From Candidatus Krumholzibacteriia bacterium (GTDB lineage Bacteria; Krumholzibacteriota; Krumholzibacteriia; LZORAL124-64-63), in the NCBI GenBank assembly GCA_014859985.1, contig JACZKN010000018.1:1-7895 (forward strand): a DNA stretch of 7,895 nt. The letters are read 5' to 3'. The notes beneath the pieces were generated by a model, which was not told where the DNA came from, searched no databases, and saw only the letters and a program-made list of their open reading frames with translations. Both the position numbers and the translations under genes were made by a program. This document shows, piece after piece, positions 1 to 5,575 of this stretch (position 1 is the stretch's first letter; each line of letters opens with the position of its first letter).

Positions 1-1188
<1,188 letters not shown>

Positions 1189-1201
1189 GGCCGACCTCCT
1201 G

Positions 1202-1239
1202 TTGCATACAACATTAGTGTTGCAACATTATCGCTGCAA
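1202..1239. promoter_or_regulatory. Cluster of TTGCA/TGCAA repeats, candidate enhancer (UAS) and operator
   Basis: Three related half-sites lie in 38 bp: TTGCA at 1202-1206, palindromic TTGCAA at 1220-1225, and TGCAA at 1235-1239. The last two form the inverted repeat TTGCA-N10-TGCAA (1220-1239). The same stretch contains a direct repeat of CAACATTA (1209-1216 and 1223-1230, 14-bp period) and an inverted repeat CAACA-TTAG-TGTTG (1209-1222). Such dyads are typical of Fis-type HTH dimer sites. The 1220-1239 dyad is centred about 163 bp upstream of the predicted trxA start, within the usual enhancer range for sigma-54 promoters. Which dyad is bound, and by what, is inference. Confidence 0.6.
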
Positions 1240-1255
1240 ACAACGGCGTGCGCAA
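1227..1255 (-). promoter_or_regulatory. Sigma-70-like promoter of the sigma-54 activator gene
   Basis: On the minus strand a -35 TTGCGC (1250-1255, 3/6 to consensus) and a -10 GATAAT (1227-1232, 5/6) are separated by exactly 17 bp. The predicted start near 1220 gives a leader of about 32 nt before the ATG at 1188. The -10 lies inside the TTGCA-N10-TGCAA inverted repeat at 1220-1239, so a protein bound there would block this promoter. The -35 is weak, so this is a prediction from spacing and position only. Confidence 0.5.
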
Positions 1256-1314
1256 GCCGAGAAGTTTCCCGGAACCCCGTTGGGGTCGAGTTCGTATCCT
1301 TTTATATTATTTAA

Positions 1315-1327
1315 AATCAACATCTTA
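1315..1327 (+). promoter_or_regulatory. IHF-type binding site in an AT-rich island
   Basis: The 13 bases match the IHF consensus WATCAANNNNTTR at every defined position (AATCAA, four bases, TTA). They sit inside a strongly AT-rich stretch at about 1297-1337, which stands out from the GC-rich surroundings. The site lies between the repeat cluster (1202-1239) and the -24/-12 promoter (1366-1382), where IHF normally bends DNA so that an enhancer-bound activator can reach sigma-54 polymerase. Whether this organism has IHF or another bending protein cannot be seen here. The AT island alone could also bend the DNA or host another promoter. Confidence 0.55.
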
Positions 1328-1365
1328 TAAAAAAATAGCCAGCGCCTGCAGCCACACCGAAAGGT

Positions 1366-1382
1366 CTGGCACGCACGGTGCA
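1366..1382 (+). promoter_or_regulatory. Sigma-54 (-24/-12) promoter for trxA
   Basis: CTGGCACG, four bases, then GTGCA. This matches the sigma-54 consensus YTGGCACG-N4-TTGCW at all but one position (G for the first T of the -12 box). The invariant GG (1368-1369) and GC (1380-1381) have the required 10 bases between them. The predicted start is near 1393, giving a leader of about 75 nt before the trxA ATG at 1468. The adjacent divergent gene encodes a sigma-54 activator, and the upstream repeats and IHF-type site complete the expected layout. Confidence 0.82.
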
Positions 1383-1467
1383 AAGGCTCCTGGTGAGCCT
1401 ACAGAACCCCGGCCGATGTTGCACGCGGTCGGGCCACGCCCCCCGGGGGCAGAGAAAGGACCCGACC

Positions 1468-1791
1468 ATGGCGAACGTGATGCAATTCGACAGCAAGAAC
1501 TTCCAGGCCGAGGTCATCAAGAGCGACCAGCCCGTGCTGGTGGACTTCTGGGCCCCCTGGTGCGGGCCCTGCAAGATGATCGGCCCCATCGTCGAGGACC
1601 TGGCGAAGCAGTACGCCGGCAAGGCGAAGGTGGGCAAGGTCAACGTGGACGACAACCAGGAGCTGGCCGGCCAGTTCGGCATCCGGGGCATCCCCACGGT
1701 GATGCTGTTCAAGGGCGGCGAGGTCGTGGGCAGCTTCGTGGGCCTGCGCTCGAAGGAGGACCTGGCGAGCGCCCTGGACGGCGTGATCTAG
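1468..1791 (+). CDS. trxA: Thioredoxin
   Basis: A 107-residue classical thioredoxin, the normal length for the family. It would reduce protein disulfides in the cytoplasm, being itself reduced by thioredoxin reductase. The active site WCGPC is at 31-35 with the usual preceding FWAP, and the cis-proline is P76 in GIPTV. The buried Asp of the family is D27 in VDFWAP. The ATG at 1468 has AAAGGA (1455-1460) seven bases upstream. A longer reading from the GTG at 1378 is excluded if the sigma-54 promoter is right, because that codon lies within the -12 box. There is no signal peptide. A hairpin follows 22 bases after the stop. Control by a divergent PAS/AAA+ activator would be the odd part: the protein itself is ordinary. 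Confidence 0.97.
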   Translation: MANVMQFDSKNFQAEVIKSDQPVLVDFWAPWCGPCKMIGPIVEDLAKQYAGKAKVGKVNVDDNQELAGQFGIRGIPTVMLFKGGEVVGSFVGLRSKEDLASALDGVI

Positions 1792-1813
1792 CGGCAACGC
1801 CCGGCATCCGTGC

Positions 1814-1849
1814 GGCGCCGCCGGCCCCTGTCCCGGGGCCGACGGCGCC
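1814..1849 (+). terminator. Strong GC hairpin downstream of trxA
   Basis: Arms 1814-1828 and 1835-1849 pair as 7 bp, one C-A mismatch (1821/1842), then 7 bp more, with a 6-base loop (1829-1834). It lies 22 bases after the trxA stop. No T-run follows, so this is either a U-less termination or pausing hairpin or a 3'-end protector of the trxA mRNA. Whether transcription reads on into the gene at 1940 is open. Confidence 0.5.
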
Positions 1850-1939
1850 CGCGTGCCCGGCCCCGTCTTGCGCGGGCGGCCCGGAGGGCCGACATTGGGG
1901 GCGCGACACCGCTTGGACCCGAGCCGCGGAGTGCCCCCT

Positions 1940-2854
1940 ATGTCCGGATTCCTCGACGGCGTGAAGAAGGTGTTCGGCGCCGGCGCCGCCCAGCGCAACA
2001 ACATCGTCTTCATCGTCTTCGACAGCTGCCGCTGGGACGCCTACCAGGCCGCCCGCACGCCCAACCTCGACCGCATCGGCAAGGCCCAGAAGCGCTACAG
2101 CTACGCCAGCTGGACCAGCCCCAGCCACTACACCTTCCTGATGGGCATGGTGCCGCACCAGAGCCCCAAGGGCGTGTTCGCCTCCAACGTGTACCGCGAG
2201 GAGTTCGCCCAGTGGTCGCGACGGCTGAACGTGGCCGACGTGGAGTTCGCCAAGTTCGTCCCCCAGCTCTCGCTGCCCCTGTTCCTGAAGTCCCAGGGCT
2301 ACCGCACCGAGGGCATGGTCTCGCTGCCGGTGCTCAACCCCATGACCAACCTCTCGGTGGGCTTCGACCGCTACGAGCTGGCCCCCAGCCACAACGACCT
2401 GGGCAAGATCCTCGACGGCGACGGCACCTTCCGCGGCGTCACCCCGGCGAAGGACGAGCCGGCCTTCTACTTCATCAACACCGGCGAGACCCACTACCCG
2501 TACCTGCTGCCCGGCGAGACGGCCGCGGACCTGCCCCACATCAGCGGCGTGCACGGGGTGTTCAAGCACCTGGACGATTTCCTGAAGAATCCCTCGGAGT
2601 TCCTGGAGGGCAGGCAGCAGGACGAGTTCTTCACGCCGCAGCAGTTCCGGGCCTTCTACGACAAGCAGATCGCCTGCGTCGAGCACCTGGACAAGGTGGT
2701 GGGCCGCTTCATGGACCGCTGCCCGCGGAACACCTACTTCATGATCATGTCCGACCACGGCGAACTCTTCGGCGAGGACGGCTACTTCGGGCACGGGCCC
2801 ATCTTCCACGAGAAGGTCTTCGAGGTCTTCTACCTGGAGGGGCGGCTGCCCTGA
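1940..2854 (+). CDS. Soluble sulfatase-like protein of the alkaline phosphatase superfamily
   Basis: A 304-residue protein with the sulfatase/alkaline-phosphatase fold signatures. IVFIVFDSCRWD (22-33) supplies the first metal aspartate (D28). TPNLDRIG follows at 40-47. The nucleophile region reads TSPSH (59-63), where classical sulfatases have C/S-x-P-S-R. NTGETHYPY (180-188) is the mid-domain strand, and SDHGE (271-275) plus GHG and FHEK (284-291) supply the C-terminal metal ligands. There is no signal peptide or membrane segment, so it is probably cytoplasmic. With Thr at the nucleophile position it cannot carry formylglycine, so a phosphatase, phosphodiesterase or transferase role is more likely than a true sulfatase (inference). 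It is short compared with secreted sulfatases. The ATG at 1940 is the only sensible start but has only a poor ribosome site. It lies 90 bp after the trxA hairpin and converges on the next gene with a 6-bp gap. The substrate is unknown. Confidence 0.88.
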   Translation: MSGFLDGVKKVFGAGAAQRNNIVFIVFDSCRWDAYQAARTPNLDRIGKAQKRYSYASWTSPSHYTFLMGMVPHQSPKGVFASNVYREEFAQWSRRLNVADVEFAKFVPQLSLPLFLKSQGYRTEGMVSLPVLNPMTNLSVGFDRYELAPSHNDLGKILDGDGTFRGVTPAKDEPAFYFINTGETHYPYLLPGETAADLPHISGVHGVFKHLDDFLKNPSEFLEGRQQDEFFTPQQFRAFYDKQIACVEHLDKVVGRFMDRCPRNTYFMIMSDHGELFGEDGYFGHGPIFHEKVFEVFYLEGRLP

Positions 2855-2860
2855 CCCGGC

Positions 2861-3754
2861 TCAGCGGTGGCGGTCGACGATCGCCGGGGTCACCTGGTCG
2901 AGGCGCGTCCATGGGGCGATGAACCCGACAGCCCCCGGCCCCCAGGCCATCAGCGGCACCGGGTTGGTCGTGTGGCGGCGGGTGCGCCGGTCCTCCAGGT
3001 TGCCGTGGTCGCTGGTCAGCAGCAGCAACGCATCCGGCGGCAGCGTGTCCAGCACCGCGCCCAGGAACGCATCCAGCTTCGCCAGCTCCGCACACGCCCG
3101 TTCTGCCTCCCCGCTGTGCCCCGCCTTGTCCGTCTGGAAGTACTCGTAGAGCACGAAGTCGTAGTCGGCGGCCGCGCGTCCCAGCACGCGGCCGGCCTCG
3201 GCCGGGGTCAGCGGGTCCAACGCGAAGCCCATCCCGCGCAGCTCGGCGTTGGTGAACTCCTGGTAGAGGGAACGTCCGGCGGCCACGTCGTCGAGAGTGA
3301 AGAAGGGCAGGTCGGCGGCCAGGTTGGCCACCGTGGTCGCCGAGAACTGCAGCTGCCGTTCGCGGGGGAAATCGAAGAAGCGGGGCCGGAAGGCGTTGAG
3401 GAAGCAGGCGCGGCGGCCGAGACGGGTCAACTGGCGCAGAACCGAGTGCTCCAGCAGGATGGCGCGCAGGGCGTCGTTGGGGAAACCGGTCAGGTGCTTG
3501 CCGAGGGCGGCCTGGGCGTTGACCCCCGACAGCAGCGTGGTCTGGCCGGTGGCGCTCTGGGGCAGGCCGCCAATGCCCAGGACCGCGTCCAGCGGCCGGG
3601 CCCAGCCGCCGCGGGGCAGGGGCACCGGGCCGGCGGCGGCTGCCGGGAGGGCCGGCAGGCGCAGCAGCTCGCCACCGTAGGCGTGCTGGGGGTTCAACGC
3701 CGGGTCGGGTTCGCCCCAGCCGAAGCCATCGATGAACAGCAGGATCGTGCGCAC
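2861..3754 (-). CDS. iPGM-like metalloenzyme (alkaline phosphatase superfamily)
   Basis: A 297-residue protein with the metal-binding skeleton of cofactor-independent phosphoglycerate mutases and phosphopentomutases. LLFIDGFGWG (5-14) carries metal ligand D9. QSATGQTTLLSG (66-77) corresponds to the catalytic-serine loop, with S67 or T69 as candidate nucleophile. DKAGH (209-213), TSDHGN (247-252) and HTTNPVP (261-267) are the remaining ligands and closely resemble iPGM. It is far shorter than iPGM (about 510) because the inserted transferase domain is missing, so glycolytic mutase activity is unlikely. It fits the uncharacterised metalloenzyme-domain family. No signal peptide is seen. The start is GTG at 3754 with GGAGG (3759-3763) four bases upstream. 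It follows the lipoprotein gene by 33 bp and is probably co-transcribed with it. The substrate is unknown. Confidence 0.88.
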   Translation of the reverse strand: MRTILLFIDGFGWGEPDPALNPQHAYGGELLRLPALPAAAAGPVPLPRGGWARPLDAVLGIGGLPQSATGQTTLLSGVNAQAALGKHLTGFPNDALRAILLEHSVLRQLTRLGRRACFLNAFRPRFFDFPRERQLQFSATTVANLAADLPFFTLDDVAAGRSLYQEFTNAELRGMGFALDPLTPAEAGRVLGRAAADYDFVLYEYFQTDKAGHSGEAERACAELAKLDAFLGAVLDTLPPDALLLLTSDHGNLEDRRTRRHTTNPVPLMAWGPGAVGFIAPWTRLDQVTPAIVDRHR

Positions 3755-3787
3755 ACGGCCTCCGGACGGAACGCGGACCGCCCGTCT

Positions 3788-5173
3788 CTACTCGGGAATC
3801 CCCTCCACCCTGAACGCCTGCGGCACCTCGAACCAGGCGATGCGCGTGAAGTCCGGGGGCTCGATCATCCTGCCGGCGTAGACCTTCCAGGAATAGTCGA
3901 CCGCACCGGACAACGGGTAGATGTCCTGGTCCAGGGCCAGGAAGGTGTCCGTGGCGGTCGCCGCGAAGACCGGGAGGCCGGCCGCGTACAGCTCGACCTC
4001 GTAGCGTTCAGCCCCGAGGACGGAGGTCCACGACAGCATGTCCAGGGGATAGGAGACGACGTCGCCGCGGGCCGGCGAAACCGGCACGACGGCCCTGCCC
4101 ACAGTGACGTCCCCCACCTCGAGGGTCTGCCCGGCCACGATCTCGATCATGCCCGGGCCGCCGTCACGGCACCAGCCGTCGTCCGGCAACAGGCCGGCCC
4201 GCAAGGCGTAGTGGCCCGGCTCCAGACGGATCGCGAAGGTGCCGTCATCCCCGGAAGCCGTGGATCCGCCGGGGACCGCCACCTTGTCCGGAGCGTAGAT
4301 CGTGTCCGGCGCGGCCAAGGTCGTCAGGGTCGTCGTCACCATGACTCCCGCCCGCGGCGCCCCCTGGTGGACAACGCGTCCGCGCACCGTACCCGTCTGC
4401 TCCGCGGGTAGACCCCCGGCAGGAATCCGGACCAGCTGGATGTCCAGGACGAGCACCGAATCCGCCGGGGCCGGCAGCAGCCCCCCCTGCAGGTAGGGCT
4501 CGTGGGCGCCGGACGGTCCCGGCCCCACGAACGTGCGGGGCCGGAAGCCGCTGGCCGCGCAGGAAACCGGCCCGATCCCGATCACGTCGCCGTCGGGCCA
4601 CCAATCGCGCACCGGCCAGGCCGGCATGGAGTAGCGTCCATCGGCATCGCTGACCGCGGCGACCAGGCCCGTGTTGTCCAGCAGGTAGCGCACCGAGTTG
4701 CCGGCCTCGCCGTAGCCGATCGGCATGACCCAGGCCCCGGCCACCGGATCGCCCGATCCCGCGTCCGTGATGCGGCCCGCGATGCGGTAGGTGTACGGAT
4801 CGGCGCGGTCGGACGGTGCCATGGCCAGGTCCGCGGTCGCCGTCCGCCCGGCTCGCACCTCGACCCGCGCGTCGTGCCACGGCACCACCAGGAAGTCCTC
4901 GTCGACGGGGTACACGAGGTACGACCCGGCAGGCAACGCGGCGAACCCGTACCGCCCCCCGATCCCCGTCCGGGTCACGGCCACCACACCCGCCTCGTCG
5001 TCGAGCAGAAGCACGGCGACCCCGCCCAACTCTTCCCCGGTGGCCGCGCCGGTCACGATCCCTTCCAGGGTACCGGTCCGGGCGTCGGGCCCGGCGGCAT
5101 CGTCGCCGCAGGCGGCGACCGTCAGCAGGATAGCGGCAGCGGATGGCAGGAAGAACGATCGCGTCGCCTTCAT
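3788..5173 (-). CDS. Lipoprotein with carboxypeptidase-regulatory-like repeats and a C-terminal FN3-like domain
   Basis: A 461-residue predicted surface or periplasmic lipoprotein. Residues 1-22 are a lipoprotein signal peptide: basic start, hydrophobic core, lipobox VAAC, with C22 as the lipidated residue. Three beta-sandwich segments of the carboxypeptidase-regulatory type follow, at about 34-118 (GTLEGIVTGAATGEELGGV, then GGRYGFAALPAGSYLV), 129-250 (IAGRITDAGSGDPVAGAWV) and 260-360 (GTVRGRVVHQGAPRAGV, then GTFAIRLEPGHYALRAG). Residues about 364-452 look FN3-like (LSWTSVLGAERYEVELY, then DYSWKVYAG). No catalytic motif is visible, so a structural or binding role is likely. I chose the ATG at 5173 because it begins a proper signal peptide and has GGGAG a few bases upstream; an ATG ten codons earlier would lengthen the signal's n-region. 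It is the first gene of a likely pair with the metalloenzyme. No convincing promoter was found in 5174-5300. Confidence 0.85.
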   Translation of the reverse strand: MKATRSFFLPSAAAILLTVAACGDDAAGPDARTGTLEGIVTGAATGEELGGVAVLLLDDEAGVVAVTRTGIGGRYGFAALPAGSYLVYPVDEDFLVVPWHDARVEVRAGRTATADLAMAPSDRADPYTYRIAGRITDAGSGDPVAGAWVMPIGYGEAGNSVRYLLDNTGLVAAVSDADGRYSMPAWPVRDWWPDGDVIGIGPVSCAASGFRPRTFVGPGPSGAHEPYLQGGLLPAPADSVLVLDIQLVRIPAGGLPAEQTGTVRGRVVHQGAPRAGVMVTTTLTTLAAPDTIYAPDKVAVPGGSTASGDDGTFAIRLEPGHYALRAGLLPDDGWCRDGGPGMIEIVAGQTLEVGDVTVGRAVVPVSPARGDVVSYPLDMLSWTSVLGAERYEVELYAAGLPVFAATATDTFLALDQDIYPLSGAVDYSWKVYAGRMIEPPDFTRIAWFEVPQAFRVEGIPE

Positions 5174-5300
5174 CGCATGGGCTCCCGGAAGACGCTGGTG
5201 CAAGGCGCCGAGGCAACGCCGGCCGCGGCTCGGCAGGGGACATGATCCATACCCAGCCTAGCCTGCCGCGGACCATCAAGGCCATGGAAAAGTCCGCCGG

Positions 5301-5336
5301 GGAAAGAAAGGAAAGCCTCCCTCGGTCGAGGGAGGC
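5301..5336 (-). terminator. Intrinsic terminator of the tRNA transcript
   Basis: On the minus strand a perfectly complementary stem (5327-5336 with 5315-5324) is followed by a T-rich run from 5314 to 5301 (TTTCCTTTCTTTCC). It begins 8 bases after the CCA end of tRNA-Glu, so it ends the tRNA-Gln/tRNA-Glu transcript and insulates the lipoprotein gene. With only two unpaired bases at the tip, the real loop opens to four or six. Confidence 0.9.
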
Positions 5337-5344
5337 CTTCGATC

Positions 5345-5420
5345 TGGTACCCCGTACGGGACTCGAACCCGTGTTACCGCCGTGAGAGGGCGGCGTCCTA
5401 GACCGCTAGACGAACGGGGC
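5345..5420 (-). tRNA. tRNA-Glu (anticodon CTC)
   Basis: A complete 76-nt cloverleaf on the minus strand. The acceptor is GCCCCGT with ACGGGGT, the D-arm contains GTCTAGCGGTCTAGGAC, the anticodon stem is CCGCC/GGCGG with loop CTCTCAC (anticodon CTC, reading GAG), and the T-arm has GGGTTCGAATCCC. The CCA is encoded (5345-5347). The first acceptor pair is a G1-U72 wobble and the discriminator is A73; in bacteria that make Gln-tRNA by transamidation, a G1 start helps to keep tRNA-Glu from the amidotransferase. It lies 38 bp after tRNA-Gln and is probably on the same transcript. Confidence 0.97.
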
Positions 5421-5431
5421 ACAAAAGCGAA

Positions 5432-5448
5432 CCGGACGCCTGGTCCGG
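5432..5448 (-). other. Small hairpin in the tRNA-Gln/tRNA-Glu spacer
   Basis: The minus strand has CCGGAC, a 5-base loop and GTCCGG, followed by a T-rich TTCGCTTTT just before tRNA-Glu. It could guide processing of the dicistronic precursor or act as a weak attenuator that lowers tRNA-Glu relative to tRNA-Gln. A six-pair stem is too small to call a terminator. Confidence 0.4.
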
Positions 5449-5458
5449 ATCCGTGTCG

Positions 5459-5532
5459 TGGTTGCCCGGGGAGGACTCGAACCCCCATCGACTGATCCAG
5501 AGTCAGCTGTCCTGCCATTGGACGACCGGGCA
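5459..5532 (-). tRNA. tRNA-Gln (anticodon CTG)
   Basis: A complete 74-nt cloverleaf on the minus strand. The acceptor is TGCCCGG with CCGGGCA, the D-arm contains GTCCAATGGCAGGAC, the anticodon stem is GCTGA/TCAGT with loop CTCTGGA (anticodon CTG, reading CAG), and the T-arm contains GGTTCGAGTCC. The CCA is encoded (5459-5461). The U1-A72 first pair is the identity element used by GatCAB amidotransferase and also weakly by GlnRS. It is first in the tRNA pair and lies 43 bp after the holin-phosphatase fusion gene. Confidence 0.97.
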
Positions 5533-5544
5533 ATCGGAAGGCGA

Positions 5545-5573
5545 AATATACACGGGCCCTGGGGGTCACGCAA
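5545..5573 (-). promoter_or_regulatory. Sigma-70-like promoter for the tRNA-Gln/tRNA-Glu pair
   Basis: On the minus strand a -35 TTGCGT (5568-5573) and a -10 TATATT (5545-5550, 5/6 to consensus) are exactly 17 bp apart, in the short gap between the stop of the upstream gene (5576-5578) and tRNA-Gln. The predicted start near 5538 leaves a 5' leader of only about 6 nt. It is the only AT-rich patch nearby. The -35 is 3/6, so read-through from the gltX operon may add to tRNA supply. Confidence 0.6.
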
Positions 5574-5575
5574 GC

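Noticed and set aside
1440..1449. Palindrome CCCCCGGGGG in the trxA leader
   Set aside because: It has no loop to form a hairpin and is explained by base composition; no regulatory role can be supported.
1378..1467. N-terminal extension of thioredoxin from GTG 1378
   Set aside because: Residues upstream of MANV do not resemble thioredoxin, the ATG at 1468 has a good ribosome site and gives the family length, and the GTG lies inside the -12 box.
1868..1896. Sigma-70-like promoter TTGCGC-N17-GACATT before the sulfatase-like gene
   Set aside because: The spacing is right, but each box matches only 3 of 6 consensus bases, expected by chance in this region.
5174..5300. Promoter for the lipoprotein gene
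   Set aside because: Candidate boxes such as TTGATG and TATGGA on the minus strand are spaced wrongly (22 bp), so none is reported.
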